Notes: generated from the letters alone by a model not told the origin. A stretch of 64,000 nt of DNA from Sphingomonas sp. S1-29 (GCF_026167545.1 NZ_CP110678.1:1485501-1549500); one strand, 5' to 3'. Counted from the first letter of the stretch, positions 32,310-39,140 are shown. A program made the numbers and translations.

Positions 32310-32377
32310 GGTGCCAATCTTATATATAGGCACTTTGTGCCCCTTATTTCCTTCCCTTAGTATATAAGAGTGGCACC
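32310..32377. promoter_or_regulatory. Further TGGCACC sites over TATATA boxes
   Basis: GGTGCCAATCT then TATATATA then GGCAC (32310-32333), and TATATAAG followed by GTGGCACC (32361-32377). The same half-site as in the array here overlaps AT-rich promoter-like boxes, so the factor that binds the array may control transcription of the downstream genes. Confidence 0.4.
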
Positions 32378-32486
32378 TCGCACCACTCGAATAGACCGTG
32401 CATGGCGCGCTGGAAATGCAACAACTCGGAACCGGCGAAACCGGCCATAGCTATCCGCGTAAATAGACACGCAACACTAATTTCGA

Positions 32487-32494
32487 TATAAATA
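32487..32494 (+). promoter_or_regulatory. TATAAATA, identical to the T4 late promoter core
   Basis: Lies 3 nt before ATG 32498 of a 31-codon ORF. A second TAAATA is 27 bp upstream (32460-32465). Confidence 0.45.
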
Positions 32495-32497
32495 CAT

Positions 32498-32593
32498 ATG
32501 ACCTCCGAAGCCATCTGCTTCGCTTGCCGTCACATAGACTGGCACCTCATAGACAGACTGAAAATCGCCAACTTGCTTCGGAGGTCACTTTAA
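32498..32593 (+). CDS. 31-residue ORF inside an inverted repeat
   Basis: Begins MTSEAICFACRHIDWHLIDR with a C-x-x-C-x-H motif that might bind metal, and ends basic. It directly follows TATAAATA. Twelve-base inverted repeats (TGACCTCCGAAG at 32499 and CTTCGGAGGTCA at 32576) enclose almost the whole ORF, so its start would be paired in RNA. It may be a leader peptide, a tiny protein or only a structured RNA. Confidence 0.3.
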   Translation: MTSEAICFACRHIDWHLIDRLKIANLLRRSL

Positions 32594-32619
32594 TAAGGTG
32601 GCCCATCGATGCTTCATGA

Positions 32620-32625
32620 TAAATA
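32620..32625 (+). promoter_or_regulatory. TAAATA element 48 nt before the 283-residue gene
   Basis: GATAAATAAATC, followed by a leader with GAGAGGAC ribosome-binding site and ATG 32674. Longer leader than most of the series. Confidence 0.35.
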
Positions 32626-32673
32626 AATCTGTGAGGGTTTGGCGACCCATCAGCGGAGCTATGAGAGGACATC

Positions 32674-33525
32674 ATGAAGCACGACGAATTTCAAACACTA
32701 CTACTTTATCTCGAAGAAACTGCGGACAGCGATCCGGATATGCTGCAAACGCTAGTCTCGATGACACGGCGCAAATGTCCGGTATTTTACAATGCCCTTC
32801 TTTATCGAGACGAAGAGATCAAGCGGGAACTGACAACCACCCTTCCCCGACTCGATCAGATCACCGCCGCGCAGCTTACCCTGTTTGACAACTGGCGAGC
32901 GACAGGAGGGCGCAAACCATCACGCAAAAAGAAGGAACCGTCCGCGCGCGCGCAGCGCTTCCGTGCTCAGCTTGAGCTATGGACGACACCTGCGACGGTG
33001 CCTTTGACCACCAAGTCGCGCGCGGTGAAGGTCACCTTCGACCTTATGGACGCCGACGAACGCACCGAGAAACTGGCCAAGTATCAAGACCCAAAACAAT
33101 CGAAGGGCGGCTTCGTTATCACGAACGGTGAGCCGGTATCGCAAGATTGGTCCGATTACGCCAAGCTGATCGCAGGGCTTCCCCCTGAGACTTTGGGCGG
33201 GCCTGCATACTCGACCACCAAGGGGAACGGAACAACCTTCGTTTTGAACTCGCTCGCCGTGATCGATCAAGCCGAAGCCGAAGCGCTGCGGGACGACATG
33301 CGCATCGGTATCCTAATGGGGCATCCGGGGGAATCGATCCAGTTCCACTCGTTTGAACGCCACTACGCGAACGGCACCCCCCTCCCCAAGAACGCCGTTT
33401 TAAGCAGCCGTCTCGCGATGCCTTCGGATCACGCGGGATGGCGCACGGGCGTCCTGTCTAGTCCCGAACCCGCCCCCACGCCGGAGATCGTAAGGGAGAT
33501 GATCGATGCCGATTGCCCCTACTGA
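32674..33525 (+). CDS. Hypothetical phage protein downstream of the palindrome array
   Basis: 283 residues. The N-terminal 80 are helical and acidic, followed by a basic linker (GGRKPSRKKKEPSARAQRFR) and a mixed domain with VTFDLMDADERTEKL and GILMGHPGESIQFHSFERHY. No family recognised. Because it follows the palindrome array, TATATA boxes and two TAAATA sites, it could be the protein that binds them (initiator or late activator); the basic linker permits DNA binding, but no known fold is visible. It overlaps the next ORF by 20 nt. Confidence 0.55.
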   Translation: MKHDEFQTLLLYLEETADSDPDMLQTLVSMTRRKCPVFYNALLYRDEEIKRELTTTLPRLDQITAAQLTLFDNWRATGGRKPSRKKKEPSARAQRFRAQLELWTTPATVPLTTKSRAVKVTFDLMDADERTEKLAKYQDPKQSKGGFVITNGEPVSQDWSDYAKLIAGLPPETLGGPAYSTTKGNGTTFVLNSLAVIDQAEAEALRDDMRIGILMGHPGESIQFHSFERHYANGTPLPKNAVLSSRLAMPSDHAGWRTGVLSSPEPAPTPEIVREMIDADCPY

Positions 33526-33730
33526 TCGCATTACGGCGGTGCATCTGGAGCCGGGAGAACCCGTCGCGATCATCGAACGGTGGCTGGAGGCCAACTGCAA
33601 AGGCGACACCGAGATAGCGTTCGTCAACATTCGAACCACTTACCCCGCCAAAGAGACCGTCGAGTTGGCCTGTGTGGTCGAGTTCGCCGAGGAGAACGAA
33701 GCGATGCTGTTCAAGATGCGGTGGGCGTGA
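33506..33730 (+). CDS. Small hypothetical protein
   Basis: 74 residues, starting inside the end of the 283-residue gene and likely translationally coupled to it. Beta-rich: AVHLEPGEPVAIIERWLE, EIAFVNIRTTYPAK, VELACVVEFAEE. No family recognised. Confidence 0.5.
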   Translation: MPIAPTDRITAVHLEPGEPVAIIERWLEANCKGDTEIAFVNIRTTYPAKETVELACVVEFAEENEAMLFKMRWA

Positions 33731-33746
33731 AAACCCCTCGCCCATC

Positions 33747-33752
33747 TAAATA
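33747..33752 (+). promoter_or_regulatory. TAAATA element before leader copy 4
   Basis: TCTAAATAAC; a transcript starting 6-7 nt downstream would begin at the fourth leader copy (33758). Confidence 0.35.
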
Positions 33753-33757
33753 ACATA

Positions 33758-33786
33758 CCAACCGGGCTAACTCCGGATAGGTGGAG
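33758..33786 (+). promoter_or_regulatory. Repeated leader element, diverged copy 4
   Basis: CCAACCGGGCTAACTCCGG keeps the fold (CCGG/CCGG) with changed bases, then GGAG at 33783 before GTG 33794. The ORF from that GTG is weak; the genuine target may be the membrane protein at 33867. Confidence 0.4.
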
Positions 33787-33866
33787 CAAACCGGTGCAGG
33801 CGCGGACTTACGACGCGCCTGCACTGTTCGATTGCGCCTCCCCCTATAATCCCCCATCGCTGGGCT

Positions 33867-34106
33867 ATGGATGCACACGAACGCTACCTAATCCGGAAAG
33901 CCCGCATAGTCGGCTGTTTAGGCGCGGTGATAGTTGGCCTCCCGCTATTTTTCATGCTCATTGGCCTGTCGTTTATGATCTACTGCCATCATGGCCCCTG
34001 TCATCCTGTGAAAATGTGGGTGGTGGCTACAGCCCCGACACTGATTGTAGCTTCGCTAGCAGGGCTCAGCATTTATAAATTCATTCGGTGGTGGCATCGC
34101 CGCTGA
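33867..34106 (+). CDS. Small membrane protein, paralogue 1
   Basis: 79 residues with two membrane segments (VGCLGAVIVGLPLFFMLIGL and WVVATAPTLIVASLAGLSIY) and a short loop with CHHGPCHPVK; it ends RWWHRR. The neighbour downstream has the same plan. Topology puts the Cys-containing loop outside. Possible superinfection-exclusion or immunity protein, by context only. Confidence 0.55.
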   Translation: MDAHERYLIRKARIVGCLGAVIVGLPLFFMLIGLSFMIYCHHGPCHPVKMWVVATAPTLIVASLAGLSIYKFIRWWHRR

Positions 34107-34107
34107 C

Positions 34108-34341
34108 ATGGATGCCGAAGAACAAGATCGCAAAGCCCGATCCGCCGGGTGCCTAAGTGCGGTGGCTATAGGCATCCCCCTGTGGTTGCTCTTGGCGCTT
34201 GCAACCTCGATGGGTAGCTGCTCCCCCGGCCCTTGCGAAATGCGTAGCCTCTGGTTGGTTGCTACCGCCCCGACAGCGGTTGTGTCGTTGATAATTGGGT
34301 TTGGCTGCTATTGGATCGTTCGGTGGTGGCAGCACCGCTGA
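34108..34341 (+). CDS. Small membrane protein, paralogue 2
   Basis: 77 residues, starting 1 nt after the first copy. Shared features: MDA-E start, Arg-Lys-Ala-Arg, GCL-x-AV-x-x-G-x-PL segment, a GPC loop, LVATAPT segment and RWW-x-HR end. The two clearly arose by tandem duplication and then diverged strongly, which suggests selection for two partners. No family name recognised. Confidence 0.55.
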   Translation: MDAEEQDRKARSAGCLSAVAIGIPLWLLLALATSMGSCSPGPCEMRSLWLVATAPTAVVSLIIGFGCYWIVRWWQHR

Positions 34342-34402
34342 CCCGCCAGACCGGCAAAAAGGATAAATCCTTACCGACGATTTCCATGTCGAACTCGTTG
34401 AG

Positions 34403-34576
34403 CTAGGTGATTTGAGACCACCCGATAAGGCCGATCACTCCAAATCCAATCACTCGCGGCAACAACAGCGCCGCCAGACCGTAGAGAGGGTGGCCCTTCC
34501 TCCCCTCTGTAAACAGGCGGATTAGCTCGACTTGTCGAAAGCGGCGGTCGCCCAGCAGTGAAGGGATATTGCGCAT
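34403..34576 (-). CDS. 57-residue membrane-anchored protein
   Basis: Short ORF MRNIPSLLGDRRFRQVELIR with a C-terminal hydrophobic segment (LYGLAALLLPRVIGFGVIGL) ending SQIT. No Shine-Dalgarno; instead TATTAT sits 7 nt before ATG within a CGCTA-TTAT-TAGCG hairpin, again an almost leaderless arrangement. Family unknown. It fills part of an otherwise gene-free stretch (34342-34800). Confidence 0.4.
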   Translation of the reverse strand: MRNIPSLLGDRRFRQVELIRLFTEGRKGHPLYGLAALLLPRVIGFGVIGLIGWSQIT

Positions 34577-34692
34577 AGCGCTAATAATAGCGGATCGGGA
34601 AAAGGCCGCATAGGGTTGACAGGTCGCGTGCCAGATGCTGCCGACCTATAGCTGGCCAAACTCTGGCTGTTTAGAGTGCGAACGCCGCGCTT

Positions 34693-34785
34693 CTATACCG
34701 TTTCTTTGGATCTCGGTTCGTCGGCCCACTCGTCCCAGATGCACTCGCGTCTCCCGGTAGCCTTCGACGAACAGGGGCTGCGCAC
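34693..34785 (-). CDS. Possible 30-residue Cys-containing peptide
   Basis: From GTG 34785 the frame reads VRSPCSSKATGRRECIWDEW and ends RSKETV. GGGGGA precedes the start. The ECIWDEWADEP stretch looks like genuine coding sequence; two Cys might bind metal. It follows the lipoprotein gene on the same strand. Support is weak. Confidence 0.25.
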   Translation of the reverse strand: MRSPCSSKATGRRECIWDEWADEPRSKETV

Positions 34786-34802
34786 ACATTCCCCCAGCGT
34801 GT

Positions 34803-35075
34803 TCAGAACGCCGTCAGCGTCCGATTGCAGCGCTCCGCTGCCACATCATCGGCAGCACGGCCACGGTTCGGCGCGCTGCTCAAAGTGGGGTAGCTCCCGA
34901 TCTCCTTGAAATACGCAATGCCCCGCTTAGTGCAGGCAGCAACGGTATCTTCGGCCACATTACCTTCGGCATCGGGTGCCGACACGACCGTTTCTTCAGG
35001 ATCGAACTCTGCCGGTTCTGCCTGTTGGCAGGACGCCAAGGTCAAAGCAGCAAGAGCCGTAATGATCGCCCGCAT
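34803..35075 (-). CDS. Small lipoprotein, moron
   Basis: 90 residues from ATG 35075. MRAIITALAALTLASCQQAEP is a lipoprotein signal with lipobox LASC. The mature part has Cys in AACTKRGI and ERCNRTL, probably a disulfide, and a GIAYFKEIGSYP block typical of small prophage lipoproteins. A GGAGAGGGG ribosome-binding site precedes it. It is divergent from the coiled-coil gene at 35144. Confidence 0.6.
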   Translation of the reverse strand: MRAIITALAALTLASCQQAEPAEFDPEETVVSAPDAEGNVAEDTVAACTKRGIAYFKEIGSYPTLSSAPNRGRAADDVAAERCNRTLTAF

Positions 35076-35132
35076 ATTTCCCCTCTCCTTAGTGGACACC
35101 ATGCTTGCACGCACCGCAGGCCGTCTCGCAAC

Positions 35133-35139
35133 CTAAATA
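35133..35139 (+). promoter_or_regulatory. CTAAATA element before coiled-coil gene
   Basis: TAAATA ends 4 nt before ATG 35144. No Shine-Dalgarno is present. Confidence 0.5.
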
Positions 35140-35143
35140 CCAG

Positions 35144-35434
35144 ATGCGCACCCCCACCCACCGCGAAGCTCTCGCGATCATCGGCACGACCGATCTCGAC
35201 GCTCCGACGAAAGCCCTGATGACGGTCTACATCCAAGCAAATCAAGTTTGTGAAGGGTGGGACATCAAGACCGTTGCGAGGGTCGCCGACACGGCAGATC
35301 GTGCCGCCGGTCGTGCAGAGGCGCTGATCGAGACGCTGCGCCGTGACCTGCAAAACGAAGCCGAGGCCAAAATCATTTTGCAGCGTCGGGTTGAGCGTTT
35401 GGAGGCGATCATCGAAGCGTTGGCGGGGGGTTAG
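35144..35434 (+). CDS. Small coiled-coil phage protein
   Basis: 96 residues from ATG 35144, a start set by the CTAAATA box; a longer frame begins at 35105 without support. The C-terminal half is a coiled coil (AEALIETLRRDLQNEAEAKI). No family recognised. It converges with, and slightly overlaps, the minus-strand gene at 35431. Confidence 0.5.
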   Translation: MRTPTHREALAIIGTTDLDAPTKALMTVYIQANQVCEGWDIKTVARVADTADRAAGRAEALIETLRRDLQNEAEAKIILQRRVERLEAIIEALAGG

Positions 35435-36126
35435 GTCTCAACCCGGTAGTTCCGGGGGACATAGCTCCCACCATTCACGCTCGACGCCTTAACCGGGTAG
35501 GATTTCCCGGTCTTGCGGGAAGTGCGAAAATGCTCCCGCCGTTCATGGCCCACCGGCGACTTATGGGTTCCGCCTTGGTGGGGCTGGGGTGCTGTTATGG
35601 TATTCTTGATCGTGATGAATGGTGCCAGCTTGCTTTTACCGGCGTAACCGCGTTTGCGGTTAAGCTTTGTGAGAGCATCTGGGGTCACGATCTCACGATC
35701 CTGTTTCATGATCGCTCCAAAAACAAAACGAAGCTCAGGCAGGGTTTCCATGATAGCCAACTTCGCGTCCACCGCCGAAGGTGCCACCGCGCTGCTTGGG
35801 TCGTCCAGCCTCAACATGATAGATGGCTTCAGGTCTGCTTGGGCTGATAGCTTAAACATGGTCATAACATCCCCGTCATAAACCGACACGATGTTTGTTG
35901 CTGGCCCGAAGATACCGTTATCTGTCTGATAGACCACCCAAAGCCGTTCAAAGGGCAACGGCCCGAACGGCTCATACACCATTTCCACTTCGCACTTTAC
36001 TTTATCGTCAATGAAGAATGCTGGTAGCAGATGCATCTTGGAATAGGAGTTTCCTATCAGCCGCTCTTTACCGTCTACAAACCTAGTGAAGTGTTCGTGT
36101 AGTATATTGATAACTGCCTTGGTCAT
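35431..36126 (-). CDS. Hypothetical phage protein with basic C-terminus
   Basis: 231 residues. The body has LPAFFIDDKVKCEVEMVYEP and SIMLRLDDPSSAVAPSAVD. The end, VGHERREHFRTSRKTGKSYP then YVPRNYRVET, matches a motif (HERRxHxRxxKxGK...) seen at the C-terminus of many phage proteins of unknown role. It overlaps the stop of the upstream gene by four bases, so the two are coupled. Confidence 0.5.
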   Translation of the reverse strand: MTKAVINILHEHFTRFVDGKERLIGNSYSKMHLLPAFFIDDKVKCEVEMVYEPFGPLPFERLWVVYQTDNGIFGPATNIVSVYDGDVMTMFKLSAQADLKPSIMLRLDDPSSAVAPSAVDAKLAIMETLPELRFVFGAIMKQDREIVTPDALTKLNRKRGYAGKSKLAPFITIKNTITAPQPHQGGTHKSPVGHERREHFRTSRKTGKSYPVKASSVNGGSYVPRNYRVET

Positions 36127-36743
36127 TGCCCTGCCTTCTCAGTCTTCCGCTCTAACCGGTCGCGCACTTTCGTCCAGTCCTGCCACGGTGGCCCTGCCCG
36201 CTCCTTACGATTTGGATCGATCAGCGCCTTCAGGGCAGCGTGCCGCTCTTCCCACCCTTTGTTCTGGTGCACGATTTTGATCGCTTCGAGTAGGGTAGCC
36301 GTTGATACCTCGCGTAGCGTCCACAGATTCGCCCTGAACCAGTCGATCGCCCATTCGCGGGTCTCCCACGATGTCAGCCCGTGAGCCCCCAGATTGCGCC
36401 CAAGATTTGTTCTCAGGGCTTCGCGAGTTGTGAAGCGCCATTCCAGTTCGCGGTCCTCTTCGCGAAAATGGTGGCGGGTCTTGGTCACCTTTAGTTTAGC
36501 GTAGAGCGTCTCAAGCTTGTCGTTAAATTCGCGGATTTGTTTCGTGAGCCTAGCGTTCTCTTCGCGCTCGTGCTCATATAGCCGGTAGAACGGGCTTAAG
36601 CCGCTCGATGGCGCTAGCCGCACATCTTCCAGCTTCATCTTGCCCTGCGATACCCATTTGTCGATCATCGCCTTAGCGGCAAAATCCTTGGGGTCGCGTA
36701 GTAGACGGTAGATAGTTTTCTCTTGCGTGTTCATGTCGATCAT
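36123..36743 (-). CDS. Hypothetical phage protein, helical and basic
   Basis: 206 residues from ATG 36743; ATG 36734 is the alternative. A longer frame to 36875 would read through a strong hairpin, so it is not used. Helical throughout, with a coiled coil (YEHEREENARLTKQIREFND) and many Trp/Arg in the last third (ETREWAIDWFRANLWTLREV). A nucleic-acid role is possible but no known domain is visible. First of two coupled genes. Confidence 0.5.
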   Translation of the reverse strand: MIDMNTQEKTIYRLLRDPKDFAAKAMIDKWVSQGKMKLEDVRLAPSSGLSPFYRLYEHEREENARLTKQIREFNDKLETLYAKLKVTKTRHHFREEDRELEWRFTTREALRTNLGRNLGAHGLTSWETREWAIDWFRANLWTLREVSTATLLEAIKIVHQNKGWEERHAALKALIDPNRKERAGPPWQDWTKVRDRLERKTEKAGQ

Positions 36744-36765
36744 CAGCGTAAGCCCGTTATAAAGG

Positions 36766-36784
36766 TGGGGGCTTCCGGCCCCCA
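36766..36784 (-). terminator. Hairpin upstream of the 206-residue gene
   Basis: On the minus strand TGGGGGC and GCCCCCA pair around a CGGAA loop, followed by CCTTTATAA. It lies between the 36-residue ORF and the 206-residue gene and may terminate or attenuate the transcript. Confidence 0.45.
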
Positions 36785-36876
36785 CGAGATAGCCACATGC
36801 CAAGCCGTCCGGGCCTAACATCCGAAGAAGCGAAATCGTTTTGGTGTGTCCTTTGCCTAGACGATCTCGCGACAAC

Positions 36877-36987
36877 CTACCTGAACTTGGACTTCGTTCG
36901 CTTCAGTCGATCGATCAAATACATAGCCAGAATATGTCCCGCAACACCATTCTTTCGTTTGACAATATTATCTTTGGTGGCACACAT
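36877..36987 (-). CDS. 36-residue ORF with good ribosome-binding site
   Basis: MCATKDNIVKRKNGVAGHIL followed by a basic helix ending KSKFR. GGAGACC lies 5 nt upstream of ATG, the same ribosome-binding core as in the repeated leaders. Possibly a small regulatory protein; family unknown. Confidence 0.35.
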   Translation of the reverse strand: MCATKDNIVKRKNGVAGHILAMYLIDRLKRTKSKFR

Positions 36988-37077
36988 TTTGGTCTCCGCG
37001 CTAAGAGATTGGATCGGACCTAATGTTCACTTGACAATGATTTAACTTTGAGTGGCCAATTTTGGCGACTATGTGGC

Positions 37078-37099
37078 TCTCCGTCCTAACCAACGGAGA
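37078..37099 (+). promoter_or_regulatory. Hairpin pairing the ribosome-binding site of the 61-residue gene
   Basis: TCTCCGT pairs with ACGGAGA around CCTAACCA, hiding GGAG. It resembles the repeated leader in position and in the following GAC. TTGACA at 37031 may belong to the promoter. Confidence 0.4.
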
Positions 37100-37106
37100 C
37101 CGGACC

Positions 37107-37292
37107 ATGATGATTGAAGTGCGCAACATTACCTATGAGACCGATAACGAGTTCGTCCCCGGTCTGCCCTCCACCGCAACGCTCGATATGGAAGAGGCCG
37201 ATCCCGAAGAGATCGCGGAGGCCCTTACCGGCGATTGGTTGATCAGCGGCTTTGACTATCGGGAGCAGGGTGGCGAGTGGGTCACCGGCTAA
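37107..37292 (+). CDS. Small acidic hypothetical protein
   Basis: 61 residues beginning MMIEVRNITYETDNEFVPGL; ATG 37110 is equally possible. Very acidic (DMEEADPEEIAEALTGD), a DNA-mimic-like composition seen in some phage anti-host proteins, though nothing more specific can be said. The GGAG is in a hairpin and a strong hairpin terminates the gene. Confidence 0.5.
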   Translation: MMIEVRNITYETDNEFVPGLPSTATLDMEEADPEEIAEALTGDWLISGFDYREQGGEWVTG

Positions 37293-37316
37293 AACTTATT
37301 TTTGACTGATCGATCG

Positions 37317-37339
37317 GGGGGAGGCGCGTCGCCTCCCCC
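37317..37339 (+). terminator. Strong hairpin after the 61-residue gene
   Basis: GGGGGAGGCG pairs perfectly with CGCCTCCCCC around CGT. No U-run follows, so termination is likely but not certain. Confidence 0.55.
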
Positions 37340-37398
37340 ATGAAGCTCGCTTGCGCTGCGCTGCGCAATGCCCCCTAATTGCCCCGATCGATTGGGGT

Positions 37399-37950
37399 AT
37401 GAGAATGATGCAGTGGAGTGCGTTTGACTGGCCTACATTCGCGTCGTTGATGCAGGCGCTGACGGGACTGATCGTCGGCCTTGCGGCGGTCATCGGCGCT
37501 TACAGGATCGGCAAACGACAAACCCGCATTCTCGAAAATCAAGTTTATCTAGAGCGGTCGAAACTGGCGCATGACCTGTTTGAAAAGCGCTACCGGGTAT
37601 ATAGCGCGATCGACAGATTGCTACGGACCATAATAGAGGAAAAACCTGATGCTTTATCGAAGGACTTGCTGGAAGAGGTAGATGTGGCGTATTCGCAAGC
37701 GTCCTTTCTGTTCCCTAATGAAACCTACGGGCAGTTTTTACAGGTGTTTAGCAAGGCTAACCAGTATATCGAAGTCAGAAGGCTGGTGCGAAAAGGCATA
37801 TCGGAAGCCCCATCCGCGCATCAGGCTGAACTCATAATCAAGCAGACAAAGCTTTATGAAGAAATTCGGGAGCAATATAATTCTCTTCCAGAAGTTTTTC
37901 CTGAGCTTAAGCTAACCGATATCGATCGAGAACTAGACCTTAACTCGTGA
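37399..37950 (+). CDS. Membrane-anchored coiled-coil protein
   Basis: 183 residues from ATG 37399 (ATGs also at 37405 and 37408). One N-terminal membrane segment (ALTGLIVGLAAVIGAYRIG) is followed by a long cytoplasmic helical domain (RILENQVYLERSKLAHDLFE, EIREQYNSLPEVFPEL). The plan is common among accessory proteins of prophages; a defence or exclusion role is only a possibility. No family recognised. Confidence 0.5.
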   Translation: MRMMQWSAFDWPTFASLMQALTGLIVGLAAVIGAYRIGKRQTRILENQVYLERSKLAHDLFEKRYRVYSAIDRLLRTIIEEKPDALSKDLLEEVDVAYSQASFLFPNETYGQFLQVFSKANQYIEVRRLVRKGISEAPSAHQAELIIKQTKLYEEIREQYNSLPEVFPELKLTDIDRELDLNS

Positions 37951-37975
37951 GCGAGTGCTGTCATTGGAGCGGCTC

Positions 37976-38233
37976 CTACACCAGCCCCCGCCATCGCATG
38001 ACATAGAGGGCGGCATGGTCGAGATCGTGGAACCAGATCATCGACAAATCGCCAAAATATCGGTTCCCATCGAGCGACCAGCGCAGGCGTCGTTCCCGAT
38101 GCAGGTAATCCGAGCGTTGGAAATTTACGGATAGCCAGAGCCAACAGGCCCAATCCCCGCCGCCATCCTCAAAAACTTGTTTTGGCCCGGTGTAGGGACC
38201 GTAGGCGAACGGCCCGAATGGTTCGCCGGTCAT
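37976..38233 (-). CDS. Small hypothetical phage protein
   Basis: 85 residues, Trp- and Tyr-rich (GDWACWLWLSVNFQRSDYLH, LSMIWFHDLDHAALYVMRW). It overlaps the upstream gene by four bases and is the last of a three-gene coupled block starting at 39074. No family recognised. Confidence 0.5.
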   Translation of the reverse strand: MTGEPFGPFAYGPYTGPKQVFEDGGGDWACWLWLSVNFQRSDYLHRERRLRWSLDGNRYFGDLSMIWFHDLDHAALYVMRWRGLV

Positions 38234-38544
38234 CGTCCAGCGCGGCGGGTCTTACGGTTCCCTACCGCCTTAGCGAGACCGCGTGCGACCATCTGCGCGG
38301 CATGGGCGGGATCGGTAATGTGGGCATAGGTGGGCATGGCACCCGTATAGGGAACCGTTGCCAGCGTATCGCTACGATCGCCCAACCCCTCCAACACTCG
38401 CGCGACACAATACGAACTCGACTGTTTCGGCTCCACCTTGTGGCCATCGTCGCCCATGGCAGAGCGGAACGACTGGATCGCGGTCTTTTGGAAATCACCG
38501 AGCATGATGTCTAGGAGGACATCGTAGTGGGGGCGTTTACTCAC
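38230..38544 (-). CDS. Hypothetical phage protein
   Basis: 104 residues. MLGDFQKTAIQSFRSAMGDD and AHITDPAHAAQMVARGLAKA are the recognisable helices; the end is basic (NRKTRRAGR). Coupled by ATGA to both neighbours. Function unknown. Confidence 0.5.
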   Translation of the reverse strand: MSKRPHYDVLLDIMLGDFQKTAIQSFRSAMGDDGHKVEPKQSSSYCVARVLEGLGDRSDTLATVPYTGAMPTYAHITDPAHAAQMVARGLAKAVGNRKTRRAGR

Positions 38545-39074
38545 GAGAATCGATGGACGGTGTAGCTCTGAGCATCCGCCGTCGAGAGTAGCTGTAGCGT
38601 CCCCGTCGTGCGGTCGGTCGAGTAGCTCGCGCCAGCCGCGATTTGGAACGATCCTGCACCATTAGGAGTGGGCGCACCGGCCCAGCTTGCCCAAAGGATG
38701 GCGTTGGACGGGTTGTGCACTTCCTGCCGAGCGGTGTTGATGAACGGAATCGAGGCCGTCCCACCCGTTGTCGCAATGGTACCGCTCAGCGCTCCCGATA
38801 CGGTGTTCTGCGGAGCGTGCGTCCAAGCGCCAGATGTGTCGCCGCGCACACGGTCCCAAGTCGTGCCGTTGAACGCCATTCCGAACGAGCCTGTTGCCAA
38901 TACGGGGGAGACCGTTCCACCGATCCAGCCATCTACGGCGGGATAGTTGCTGGTAATCAAAGGCGTCGCGCCGGTGTTATCGACAAGCTTTGTGCTGGCG
39001 TTGGTCGGATTACCCGCTGAGTCTACCGAGTAGATAGGGACGGCATGAATTTCTTTGTTAAGATGGATGGGCAT
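38541..39074 (-). CDS. Probable phage virion or tail decoration protein
   Basis: 177 residues, beta-rich and low in charge, full of Thr, Ser, Gly and Ala (TVSGALSGTIATTGGTASIP, GAGSFQIAAGASYSTDRTTG). Composition and repeats resemble small phage head or tail decoration proteins. It heads a coupled three-gene block and has TAAATA 31 nt upstream with a GGAGAA box between. The exact role is unknown. Confidence 0.45.
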   Translation of the reverse strand: MPIHLNKEIHAVPIYSVDSAGNPTNASTKLVDNTGATPLITSNYPAVDGWIGGTVSPVLATGSFGMAFNGTTWDRVRGDTSGAWTHAPQNTVSGALSGTIATTGGTASIPFINTARQEVHNPSNAILWASWAGAPTPNGAGSFQIAAGASYSTDRTTGTLQLLSTADAQSYTVHRFS

Positions 39075-39105
39075 GTAAGGTAAGTTCTCCGTTGGGGCTT
39101 GCTTG

Positions 39106-39111
39106 TATTTA
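39106..39111 (-). promoter_or_regulatory. TAAATA element, leftward
   Basis: GATAAATACAAG on the minus strand, 31 nt before ATG 39074. Only 29 bp from the rightward TAAATA at 39141, so the two form a divergent pair. Confidence 0.45.
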
Positions 39112-39140
39112 TCCCCATCGGGCCATCGGCTGCCTATTCA

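Noticed and set aside
33794..34078. 94-residue ORF from GTG behind leader copy 4
   Set aside because: Most of it overlaps the better-supported membrane protein at 33867 in another frame, and its sequence looks like a shadow of that gene. Only the first 25 codons are free.
36123..36875. Full-length 250-residue reading of the 36123 gene
   Set aside because: The first 44 codons would start with TTG and run through a strong GC hairpin; ATG 36743 or 36734 is more credible.
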